From Cheilinus undulatus (taxonomy: Eukaryota; Chordata; Actinopteri; Labriformes; Labridae): a stretch of DNA of 64,000 bases. The stretch spans positions 39,544,355 through 39,608,354 of the forward strand of contig NC_054867.1 of NCBI RefSeq assembly GCF_018320785.1. Reading direction: 5' to 3'. A model generated the notes under the pieces. It was not told the DNA's origin, ran no database searches, and was given only the letters and a program-made list of their open reading frames with translations. Both the position numbers and the translations under genes were made by a program. Below are positions 49,961 through 61,300 of the stretch, piece by piece (position 1 is the stretch's first letter; each line of letters starts with the position of its first letter).

Positions 49961-51005
49961 AGTGGTGGACCCAAAGGGGGCAGGGGGAGTTATAGCCCCC
50001 TTTTGGTGCTCTTATATTTGTAACATCACAACAAACATGCTCTTTTGTACACCATTGTGGTAGATACGCTTGATAAAGAGCCCTCTTTGGTGACTTCTGA
50101 GATGACAAAATTTGCTTAATTGCCCACTTTGGTGCCCACTAATCGAACAAAACTTGACCAACTGCTTTCTGTAGTGCCATCTGAGTGGACAAAATCAGCC
50201 AAACTGTGCTCTTTGCCACCATTTACGTTGACAAGATATGCCAAATTGCCTTCTTTCTTCCCCACTAATTGGACTAAATTCGACAAACTGCCCACTTTGG
50301 TTACCCTTTAAGCAGACAAAATTTCACAACTTTCCTTCTCTAGTGCCATTTAAGTTGACAAGATCTGAAATTTTGCTTTCTGTTTTGCCCTCTAATTGTG
50401 TATTATTTGCTAAATTGCCTTCTTTTGTTGGCCCCTTTTTTAAAACAAAATTTGACCAGTTGCTTTTTGTCATGCCCTCTGGAAAAAAAACCCTCACAAA
50501 TTGGCCTCTTTGGTGCCCTTTAAGTTGACAAGATTTGCCAAACTGGTTTCTGTTGTGCCCTTTCATTGGACAAAATTTACCAAATGACTCACTTTGGTGG
50601 TTTTAAGGTCGACAAAATTGTACAAATTGCCCTTTTTGGTGCCCTTTAATTTGACAAGATTTGCCAATTCGCCCTCTTTCGTGCCCTCTAAGTGGACAAA
50701 ACTTGAGAAATTGCCCACTGTGGTGCCCTTTAAACAGACAAAATTTGCCAAATTGCCTATTGATCGCCCTCCAAGTCAACAAAATTAGGTTAGTGCATTT
50801 TAAGAGGACAAGATTTTATTCATAATTTCCTGTCTGTTTTTTTTTTTTTTACAGATGTGTAGTGATATAAAAGGAACAGTTGAACCTTAACCAGGATTTC
50901 TATTTAACTGTAAATGTTTGTCAACTTTTTGAACCCCACTGCACATAGGAGGTGCCCCTTTTATCATTTTTACCCCTGCCCCTCAAACATCCTGAGTCCA
51001 CCACT
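49961..51005. mobile_element. TIR element carrying a 42-bp minisatellite
   Basis: The ends are AGTGGTGGAC (49961-49970) and GTCCACCACT (50996-51005), a perfect 10-bp inverted pair. A GGGGCAGGGG-type motif lies inside each end (about 49977 and complement about 50975). The centre is a tandem array listed separately. No transposase was seen. The superfamily is not decided; target duplications are unclear. Confidence 0.55.
50074..50790. repeat. minisatellite, 42-bp unit (about 16-17 copies)
   Basis: Variants of GACAAAATTTGCCAAATTGC followed by CCTCTTTGGTGCCCTTTAAGT repeat about every 42 bases. Because 42 is a multiple of three, several frames stay open on both strands and give repetitive 14-residue ORFs (50120-50311, 50238-50528 and 50594-50788 plus; 50324-50566 and 50563-50751 minus). 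These are most simply array by-products. Confidence 0.9.
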
Positions 51006-53048
51006 GCTTCAGTAAATACTATAATGAAGCTTTCTGTGGAAACAGCTTGGATTTGGTCTACAGAATACATATTATATATATCATATTTTAAAATCGGTTC
51101 ACCTCTCCTCCCCAGTCAGTCTATTGTTTCAGTGCGACTGCTGCAACCCTCCTCCACCCAGCTACCTCGTTACATCTCTTTGGTGTGCAAGTCCAGCTCT
51201 AGGTCCTTCATGCTATACTGTTTCCCTTCATTGCCACATCCAAGCCAACTCAGCGTGTCTGGGTCAAGCTACCCAGAAGTCCACTGGTATCTACATTTAG
51301 AAAAGTAGTGAAATCAAACATACCTAGATGACAGGGGTCTGACTCTCAGTCAAAAATGACTTCAATATTAGACTGCCACCATTCTCATGTTTGGATAGAC
51401 TCTGGTATGTATGACTACTGTAGTTACAGCATGATTCCTCTTTTTTTTTATATTAAGCCTGGAAGTAATCTTCACTTGCATTAATCAAACAGCGATTGTT
51501 AGAGTTAGTTGTTTACTATTCCAGCAAGATTTCTGCACAACCATTATGATAATCTGAAGATGTGAGCCCCAGAGAATAAACCTCCAGCTTCAACTGACTC
51601 CAATAATTCATAACACAGAAGACACAGAAAAATCAAGAATAACTCCATTGTTGTGGCAGAATTTAATTTCTGACACTTAGTCATTATAACAAATTAACAG
51701 ACAGAGTACTGTAAACACAGCAAACAGACAGAAAAGCTTCGTTCAAAAGGATAAAAAGATAAGAAACAACAAACAGCAATGCCAAGACTTTTAAAAAAGT
51801 GACTCCCCACAATGCTCTTTAGAGTTTAGTCCATCAGATGATAACAACAAGTGATCATTGTACAGTAGTCACACGAGGGAGGGAAGTGCTTCCTGTTTTT
51901 AATGCATGATGGTCATCAATGATACTGCAAAAAAGCCTTTATGTAGAGATACTGCATTAGTGGAGATCCAAGTTATGAACACCAGGACTGAGCAGGCGTT
52001 CACTGCTGTCAGTGCTAACAATGAGAAGTAAAGTTATCTAAAGGGCTCATAGTTTTTTTTTTTTTTAAATAGCAGCATAAAGAACATGGCAGAATACAGT
52101 AACGCAAATAAAGTTTACCAGTACAGCAAAAGAACCACTCACGTTATGATCAAAATAACACCAGATGTCAAATCAGATTCCACAGAAACGAACAATGAGA
52201 ATAAACACATCATTTCATAGTGATAAACAATAACTCACTTGGCAAATAGTCACAAACTATCCCAAACACCACCTTCAAAATGAGCAACGAGGTGCAGTCA
52301 GTGGGTACATGAAGGTGTTACTGCAGGAGTAAGGACCTGAACCTGATGATCATTTCAAAAAAATCACTGCAGACTTTTTCATCAAGCTGCTTATTAGAAA
52401 CCCATTACACAACAAGTAGTCCAAATCAAGGGATCTGATTGGACAAGAGGCAAGAGGCAATCCATGAGTGCTGATATACTTTACAACAGCATTGTGCTGG
52501 GTCTTTTAGCCACATGTATTTTTCTGCTTTAGGTTAAAAAAAATCCTTAAAATTATTTTTTACATCATCAGATTTTTCCTTCATTGATTGTGAGTGCAAA
52601 GCCAAACAAGTTTTAAAAAATATTTAAAGGGTGATAAACTAATGAGGATTTAATCCTGTTGGCATTTGTAGAAGGGTTGAATAAAAGCAATTTATTTCAA
52701 TAAAATGTGATGGTGCTGATTTTTACCATTTAAAATTTCTTTACTCGTCCTATAAATATTTTGAGAGAATAACGGCAGTATTCAAGACTGCCTGTAGAGC
52801 AAGCAGTATGTGCTGATTTGGCCAACAAGTATGTGAGATCAACGGTTTGCCAAATATACCTGGATATTTCATTGATTCTGAGAAATTGTACAGTATGCAT
52901 CAGACCCTCATATGCTGTTTCCAACAAAGCAAAGCGTTAACCAGCCAGAGGTTGAAATAGAAAACAGTAATACTGTATCTTGTCAGCATTAGCATTAACT
53001 GTCACAGTTACAGTGATGCAAATCAGATGGCAGTGAATTTCATGACAC
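51006..53048. other. intergenic, nothing recognised
   Basis: No gene or repeat family recognised; a short poly(T) run lies at about 52052-52065. Confidence 0.35.
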
Positions 53049-53748
53049 TCTGGCTGCAGACCACAGCACCCAGACACCCCCACTTGCAGACCACTTTTAT
53101 ATGCTGCTTCTGTCATAACAGAAATACACTCTAAAACTACAAAATAAAATTGGATTCAACTTCTGCTTAGAGATAGGGTTGAAGTAAGGGTTAGGACACC
53201 AAAATTAAAAGTGACCTGCAAAACCTGATTCCCAAAAGTTTAATGAGACAACTAAACAGACCGCAAACAGGAAAGAAGTTCATCCTCCACGAAAACACTC
53301 TAATGAAGCTAACGTAGACAAGGCCAAAGCAAACGAAGCTACACAAGCTACATAAGTTACATAGGTTTTGTAGCTACATAGCAAACGCAGTTAAGCTTAA
53401 CCTAATGAAGCTACATTAGCTCTATTAGCTTATGCTACATTTGCTAAAGCTAGACCTGTTTAAAAGGAATGGTGGCTTGCTTTGGCTTCATTATCTTTAG
53501 CTCAAGTTTACTTAGCTACATTTGCTTATGTAGTAATGTGAACTACATAGTTAGTGTAGCTTCATTGGCTTTACCTCAAGCTAATGATGCTAAAACAAGC
53601 CACCGTCCCCATTGTCAAATAAAGTTGAATTTAGAAATAATCAAAAATAGAAAAAATGTTTTTGTCCCTTCCATTTTGAAAGAAGCAGCATCTCACAGTG
53701 GTGGTCTGCAAACAGGGGCTTTTGAGATCTGCGGTCTGCAGTCAGACC
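53049..53748. mobile_element. non-autonomous TIR transposon with AGCT-rich satellite core
   Basis: The left end TCTGGCTGCAGACCACAG, then ACTTGCAGACCAC, is inverted at the right end (GTGGTCTGCAAACAGG, then GGTCTGCAGTCAGACC), giving TIRs of about 46 bases. The interior has the same GTAAGGGTTAGGACACCAAAA marker as 20540. It holds about one monomer of the TTATGCTACATTTGC satellite at about 53430, where the 20.4 kb copy has an expanded array. Confidence 0.75.
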
Positions 53749-54424
53749 CTTTTGTGAATTTTCACATCTCACAGGTTCATTGCTGCATAATTCATTAAAA
53801 TCTGAGTGAATCACTTGTTGCTTTTTTCAGACTATACATTGATACTACACTGTTGTCATTAGCTGGGATGTTGTTTATTTCTAATTTTAAGGACAAGAAA
53901 CCAGCTAAGCTGGGCCCAGCAAACTGAAAAATAATGGATGTACATGGTTCTGCTTTCCCCAAACTCCTTCTATAGACTGTATGTGGGCGCCAGGGTTTAG
54001 TACTGAGTGGCAGTCCCACTACATACTACTGTCAAATGCAGTATACTGTCTACTGTTGTCAACAATAGTATACAGTACTTTTTTTTTATAGCCAGTCCAC
54101 TTAATGGCTTTTGTTGAGGATTTAAACTTTTTCACATGGTCTTTGTTAGCATTAAGGTCCTTTCAGATGTTAATTCTACCTGTTAGCTTTACTGCAACCT
54201 AAACTAATTTAATTTTTCTTCATGATTACTGAGCAAATTCTGATCTGCTGTTTAAACAATGTTTGATAAAGTCAAAAAATCTGAAGCTGAATATTCTTTA
54301 GAAATTTAAAGTTATGAATATCTGAAACTTATGATAACCATAAGAAAATGTCATAATCATTTTAATTATTCCATTAGAATACTTTTATACCATAATATTT
54401 GCATATTTAATTATCACTCTATTA

Positions 54425-54944
54425 GTTTTAAAGCAACAATATGTAGGAATTTTGATTTGGTGCTCTTAGATGCCCACTGAATGTCTCTGAGTAGAACTGC
54501 ACTGTTGTTTATCATTGATGCAAAAAGACATTTAGGCAGACACAAAGCTTGAGTAGAGCATATTTTCCTAACATTAATAGAGTCTTGATATCAGACTTGC
54601 AGCCTTTTAGCATGTAAAGCTCACAAACATGTAAAGACTTGTCAAAAATTTACTCTAGCCTGGCACTCTTTTTCTCATCTTAGCTTTATCACTATCCTTT
54701 TCTCAGCCTCAGCCACGGCATACATCAGTACAGAGACAGGCTAACTAGTTTCTTTATAGCTGAAAGCTGGTGTGTGAACGCATGTAGCATCTGTAAGAAG
54801 AACAGCAGCCTGCAGCCAAAGGTATGACCAAGGTGCTCTGTAGAAACAGGATGTACACCATCCTTCTTATTAAAAATTATTGTCATGTTTGACTTTGGAG
54901 CTACTACTTACTGTTGGAAAAGTTACATATTGTTGCTTTAAAAC
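54425..54944. mobile_element. MITE with perfect 21-bp TIRs
   Basis: GTTTTAAAGCAACAATATGTA (54425-54445) is repeated exactly in inverted orientation at 54924-54944. The element is 520 bases with no coding capacity. The terminal GTTTTAAA may include the target site, so the true boundary could be a few bases inwards. Confidence 0.82.
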
Positions 54945-55320
54945 ATTATAATGTTAACAAACACCTTTTTAGTTTGAGCTGTAGTTTAAAAAACAATCTA
55001 TTTTATTAGTTTATGAATACAGCAATGAAGCTAAAATACCCTGATATGCTCAAAATGGTCACAGACAAAAGGGACCGACCACATTAAAATGAACAGGATC
55101 ATGAACAAGATCATACATATGCAGCGTACTGTTAAAAATAAAGTATTCACCTCTCTTGGAAATAATATTGATATATATGTATATATAGCTTTTGAAATTG
55201 CCTACAAATACCATGAACAGATCAAAATGATTGTTTCTTTTTCCCACTTTTCAGAAAATAATTTGTAAAACACACCAATGAGCTACAAATCTGCTTAAAA
55301 AGGATGCTATTGCTGTACAG

Positions 55321-57116
55321 CTGTGGTTCTCACCTGGTGGGTTGGGATCTAAAAGTGTGGAGTTTTTTACAGTAGTTTACAAATGTGTGCAATGAAAAAT
55401 GTTGCAAAAAGTGGATCATGTACAGAAGCCCTAAGTGGGCATATATCCATACACTTTATTCAGATTCAGACAATTTTTCAAATGATTGTGTTAATTTCTT
55501 GAAATCTTGAGAATACAACCAAATTTACAAGGCGTGCACACAGCAAGAAAAAGGCGATCAGAATTGCTAGTTGGTTTAATTAATTGTTAATATTTTCATT
55601 ATTTCAGACCCCTCAAAAAACACTTTAGGCCTACTTATGCTCACTAAATGTATAAAATAGATCTCAACATTTTAAACATGACAACCATCATTGTCCTAAG
55701 TATGTCTCTTATGTTGGTGTGGACACTGAAAAAGGAATCCACTATAGATCGCCGTCTCTCATGGATACCGTTGTCTGTCTTTGTGCCTAGGAAAGCTTAA
55801 ATCATTGATATGTTTGTATTTTCTAACAACTCACTCAATATTTTGTGATAATTTTTTGGAAGACTTGATTAAGTTCTGCCTTTTTTCAAATGGTTCTTCC
55901 TCATTTTTGTTTTGCTATTCTTGGTTGTACTGTTGGCTACATTGCTCAACACTGCCCCCACAGTTGGTGGTGGTATTGTAACATTTGGTCCGTATCTGTT
56001 AGCTTCGAGAAAATGGACAAAAAAATGGACTAAATAAATGCAGAGTACAGACAGAAAGGTCTGTCTGTATCTGTGTATGCTTCAGACATAAATGAGCCTT
56101 TAAATGCTCCCTCTAAACCAGTGATATTAAACTGGAGGTCCGGGGGTCACATCAGGCCCCCCCACAGCTTCCCACCCGGCCTCCAGAAGACTATTAAAAT
56201 CAAAAAATTTGAGAGGGCAACAACATGGCATACTTTAGTTTCACTTTTTTTTCTCAAAGTCTAAAGAAAACCCTCAACCTAGCATTTTACCAGACAAGAA
56301 GCACACTGGTATATCTGTAATTTGGTATGGTAAACATACTTGTTATTGTTATCTTGATTAAAGTTGCAGTTTTTGCAATAATTTTCCAAATAAGGCTCTT
56401 TGAGAGTGCAATTTCCCTTCTTTGAATATCTGTTTCCTGCATGTGCTTATGGCCAATCACAACACAGAAAGATATTAGCTTTAAACTCTGTGATAGGCAT
56501 CAAGAGGGCTCCAGAAATATGTAGCCAAAATATTTCAGTCGCCCCCTTGTGGCTGGTTGCAGTAAAGGTGACAGGGACTAAAAGGCTTAAAGTTCCAATA
56601 ACTTTGGAAGAAAATAATATTTTTACAGAATATTTTAATTAGAGAAAAATATTGATTTTATTTCAGTTTATTTTGATGTCCGACCCCCACAGCGTCAGTT
56701 GAGAAAAAGCTGGCCCTTGAGAAAATGGAGTTGAAGACCCCTGCTCTAAACTGCAATGCAGTCAACTGCCACTAGAGGCCTCTGTAGCTCCAGTTAATGG
56801 TGTCTGCCATGCTACGATAATGCTCTTTAACCCTGTCTTAACAACTGATAGCATCATCTCATTGAATGACGATTAAAGGAGGATCAAAGGGCAGCAATGC
56901 AAAATAAAATAATTGCATATATGTCCTCTTAGGGCTTCTGTAGTCATGCATTTCTTAAACCTCTTTGTCATTTGCATTTGCAAAGTCTTGTGTTTTGTAC
57001 CAGCTAGTCCAAACTGCCACATTTTTCTTGAAATAAGATTAAGTGGTTGAAAATCTTCAGGAATTTGCCTCAGGATTTTTCATTAAAAAGGTGGCGCGAC
57101 CAGTTGAGAACCACTA
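55321..57116. mobile_element. hAT-type element interrupted by a second hAT element
   Basis: The left end is CTGTGGTTCTCACCTGG and the right end CCAGTTGAGAACCACTA. The flanking octamers are CTGTACAG (55313-55320) and CTTTACAG (57117-57124), 7 of 8 matching. The inner element 56119-56743 splits it. No transposase was recognised; the 56744-56890 part is shared with 28440-28600. Confidence 0.65.
56119..56743. mobile_element. non-autonomous hAT transposon nested in 55321-57116
   Basis: The left end is CAGTGATATTAAACTGGAGG and the right end CTCAAGGGCCAGCTTTTT-type in complement, finishing AGTTGAAGACCCCTG. The octamer CTCTAAAC flanks both sides exactly (56111-56118 and 56744-56751). The related empty sequence at 28470 reads GTCTAAACTG straight through, which supports the insertion point independently. 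Confidence 0.88.
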
Positions 57117-57124
57117 CTTTACAG

Positions 57125-58102
57125 CAAACTTCAGTATATTTGCACATGTATACTGGCCTGGTGCTGCTATGTTCAGTTTAAATTTGTACTCAACTGCAGC
57201 TCAAAATAGTCCCAAACAACTGCACCATTTGCTCCTCTTTTCTATTAACCCTGTTGCATGGGTGCTCGAGCATATCAATAAGTGGTTTTTTTTATTATTT
57301 TTGAGAAATTTTTGTTTGGTAAAATAGTCTTTTTAAAATTTGTCTCTCTCTGTGAAACATGAGGTCTGCCTTTAAATCACTGCTTTGTCTCACATCATAA
57401 AGAAAAACATTAACACCATGAAGGAAGTGTTATATCAATCACTAAAAACTGAAAAACATGACTTGATTCAAATCTCAACAAGATGAAAATACACAAATTT
57501 CAAGAAAATGTCTAAATTTCCAACACAGTGAGACATTTACAGCACTGGTGCTGCGACCTTTTGAATAGCGCTGTAAAGAAAAGTGGTTTCCATTTTTTTT
57601 TTCTCAAAATACTTTAGACAAACAACACATAACACAAACAAGACCAAACAAATTCAAGTAAAAACAGTCAACACTTTGCTTCATCTTACTTCAAACACAT
57701 TTCAAGTTGACAAAATATCCTCTTTCACTTCTTCACTCTGAATTCTCTTTACATTTTTCTGTTTTTTAGTGTTGTTTGGACGGTGTATGCTAAAGCACAA
57801 AGTCTTTGACTCTCCTCCCCTGTACTGACTGTAACTCTGCTGTTATTAACTATTAGAGATGCAGTGATTCTGTCCATATCTACAGTGCGAACACGACATG
57901 ACGAGTGTGATCCTTGTTCACATATCTACAGCCCTCATCTCATCTGTCTTCTCTCAAACACCCTCTGGTGACTCTTCAGGGGATCAGCTCTCCTCCTGTG
58001 GACCCTGTGAGACGGGACCGGGTGCTGCCTTGAACATAGTACGACCTCTTCTTTTTCTTTTTCTTCTCCTGCTGAGCTGAGTTACATCCGTCACACAGGA
58101 AG
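57125..58102 (-). other. kcnd3 3' flank, probable 3' UTR
   Basis: Sequence following the kcnd3 stop on the minus strand, without recognised repeats until the hAT element ending at 57116. An AATAAA on the minus strand (complement of 57291-57296) lies about 810 bases after the stop and is the best visible polyadenylation candidate. Its position is plausible but untested. Confidence 0.3.
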
Positions 58103-58343
58103 TCACAGAGCAGACACTTTGACGATGTTCATCCCAGCCGAGCTTGCTGTGGTCTGGATGCTGGGTGTTGCAGGGAGGCCCGGGGCTGGGGGCGGTCTCC
58201 TTTGTGGGGGACCATGGAGACCGTCACCATCGGGGGTCAAAGCCGGAGGCGTGGGGAGGCTGATGATGGCCGTGGTGATCCGACCGCCACCTTTGCAGTT
58301 GATCCTGCTGCTGTTGTCGGGTTTCAGGTTGAGGTTTGAGCGA
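58103..58343 (-). CDS. kcnd3: kcnd3 last coding exon (Kv4.3 C-terminus, ends VSAL)
   Basis: The acceptor is TTTCTTTAG (58344 on the minus strand). The first base, T, completes the AG left by the previous exon (Ser), and 79 further codons run to TGA at 58105-58103. The segments [28 protein letters not shown] and NIVKVSAL correspond to the known Kv4.3 end ([24 protein letters not shown] and VVKVSAL). The conserved VSAL tail resembles a PDZ ligand, and the PTPP/LTP threonines align with the ERK-site region described in Kv4.2. Between them is a proline-rich stretch ([14 protein letters not shown]) that differs from the mammalian tail. The intron to the previous exon is about 3.5 kb. Plus-strand ORFs here are antisense shadows. 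Confidence 0.93.
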
Positions 58344-61300
58344 CTAAAGAAACAGAAGAAATAAATACATTAAAAAGAATATAAGCAGTCATCATGAAAT
58401 GTGAACTTCACACAGATCTATTCAGAAATTATACTGTTAATATATGAGGAGTAACATAAAGCCTAGCATAAGTTCATGCTGGACATAGGCCATACGCCCA
58501 GCTGTGATCAGCTGACAGCCAGCTGATCCTAATTATTGCCTCTCAGCTCCCACAGCCAATCACAGCTCTTTATCTCAACACAGCAGTGTATTTAAACATG
58601 ACATACTTCTCACTAATCCCTGCTTGCACTAATGCTGATGCATCATGCTGATGGGGAAGCTTAACCTCCTCCACCCCAGCCTCCTCCTTTAAAGCATAAA
58701 GCTTGTTGCACCCTCACATTCAGATTCATGCTACTGTGGATTAATTGCTTTTGAACTAGTTTTATTGTATCCAATATGCATTGTCATAAAGGTACCATCC
58801 AGATGGGGGTTTCTAGCCACACGCCCCCTGGAAAGTTAAAGTATGCTGCTTGACTAACCCAGGGAGCATCTTTTGAGCAGAGCTGCCAAGTAAAATTGTA
58901 TATCCATTTTGCACTTAAATAGTTAAATATCTGATGAGAGTGTTTCTGACTGAACTATTCTATACTGGATGTAAAGACAAAAAGTTGTTCATGCTTCTGT
59001 AAGGAATTTCAGGAACTTTTGTGTTGATTTTGGCACTCCTTTCAACAAAGAGTACCTCTTCTCTTCATTAGATTTTGTTTATGTATGCAAATTGAATATT
59101 TGTACAAAAAAAAATCTCAGTCTGCATTTTTCTAACAGTTAAATGGTTAAATTTAATCCTCACTGAGAATATTTGCTGTGGAAAAAGCAAACAAAGGCTG
59201 TTTCTGCAGTGTGTTGTTCATCATTTTGTGTGACACTGCCCTGAAATTACAGTTTAAAGCCCTAATAACACTGGGTGAGTGAGGGGATTTGTGTTGTAGG
59301 GACTGTATGATGGGTTAACTGTCTGTTGTCTCTTGAATGTCATCTTTTGTATTGCAGTTTTGTGGAAAGACCCCAGAAAGACATAACTTTGCAAAGCCAG
59401 ATTCCATGTCTGCTATAAGGCAGATCCATCTTGCAAAGCTTCAGTCTGAAAATTTTATTTAAGAACATCAAGGTTGTAGCTACAGTTGGAGTTTAGTTGT
59501 ACTGCAAGCTGGTTAAAAAAGTTCTCTTTTGCAATTTCAGACAACATGCCATCTGCTAAAAAAAATGTCTAAACTGGATATTGTAGTAAAGAAAAAGAAA
59601 GACTTTCAAAATAATAAAACAATATCTTAAACAATGTTCCCATATTTCCCACTAGTGACTTTTTGGGAGTATTGCACAACTTTTACAGAGAATAATTTTG
59701 TTAACCCTACAGAATCAAACACAGACTTAAGCTCTTTAAACACCAGTAGTAAAACAGAAGCTTTAAAATAATGTTGAGGGAGTCTGTGATCCATGTTGTG
59801 CATTAAATGAGTCTAGAACAATACATAAAGTAAAAAATCCAAACACAAATTATCACTGTTAACATGATCATTGTATGTGTGAGTGTAACGCTGATCAGCA
59901 TCTTGGTAATTTTGTCACTGTTCATTAATATTATCAGGCCTCTTTAGTCTGCCACAATACATCATTTTTATCATTTACGGTGGAGGCTTGGTTCTGTGCA
60001 ATCAGAAAGTTTCATAGAAAGAAAAGGTGATGTTCTTCAGCAAAATCAGATCTTGATAAATGATTGAACTGATTGCAGACTGCAGTAAGAAATATTTCTG
60101 TCCCTCAACAGACTCAACAGCTAGAAGAACCTTGATTTCATTTTGAAATGGGGCTAATTTATTTTGTTTTACTAACATGTACAAAACAAATGTATAAATC
60201 AATAAATCCTGTTTTTTTTGGTAATCAAGTCCCAGTAACTGCAGCGTCCGGTCAGCCTCATTAATTTTTTAGTCAAATAATCTGGAGGTAAAATGCATTC
60301 AAACCTGATGTATTTTGATTGCACTCATCAATTACATCAATTACATCAGTGAGATGTTGCAGTCCTTTTACAAACCACCAGATGTCACTATGTTTGCAGC
60401 CTAAAGGCATTATCTGCCAAGCACCAGAGAGAAGTAAGCAGTTATCCTTCCACACTTGGAACCAAACAGTATGGCTGAGTTCAGTTTGGTATGGTAAACA
60501 TTAATTTTTGTTTCCAAGGTTTGGCAGGGTTCCACTTTCTTTTGGGGTATGAAGTGAACCTATCTGACCCTAAAGAGTGGAGACTCATTGCAGTCTGGTG
60601 ACTGACCCAAAGAATCCTCACTTCCTGTGCAGCAGCGATAATACAGGAGAAATACAAAACAGGCTGTTTTGAGCTGAACAGCTTCTGTCTATCATTTTCT
60701 TATAATAGATTTTATTTATCTATAAATCACTTTTTAAAAAACCCATAGTTAGTGCTTCACAAATCCAAGAAGACAGAATATTCCAGTTATTAAAGGCGGT
60801 GATATATTAAGGATCTGACAGGGGACGACAGTTAAAAAGGGCAAAAATGATGTGGGGGGGAATTGATTTAGGCAGGTTAGATTTGCAAGGGATGGTAATT
60901 AGGTTATCATGTGTGGTGGTGGGACGACAGTATTTGACAGGTGTCCTATGTCTGTGGTTAATCAATACTGGAAAAGATATTTTTAGCAATAGGAGATAAA
61001 ACTGTAGGATCAGGCTTGGTGGGAGAATGACAGTGATAGATTAAGGTAACTGAAGGACAACGGGGAGTTAACTCTGGCCTGATGAATGTACCTGAGTTGG
61101 AGTTTGGGCATGAAGGATGTTAGGTATTGAAAGCCTTACAGGAATAAAGTGTAAATTCAATGTTCATAGACAAAATCTGCAAACTAGAGAGATTTGCGTG
61201 AGGACGGTCCAGTTTGAAAAGTTTAGGACGGTGTATGAACAAAGTAAAATCGTCCACGACAGGGATGTCTCTGTTCCTGCAGAAGTCCTTTAACCAGACA

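Noticed and set aside
50074..50790. CRISPR-like regular repeats
   Set aside because: The units are contiguous and degenerate with no spacers, in a vertebrate genome: a minisatellite.
57898..58080. 60-residue plus-strand ORF with a hydrophobic end next to kcnd3
   Set aside because: It lies in the probable kcnd3 3' UTR, antisense, with no supporting signal; the hydrophobic tail comes from a CTTTTTCTT-rich tract.
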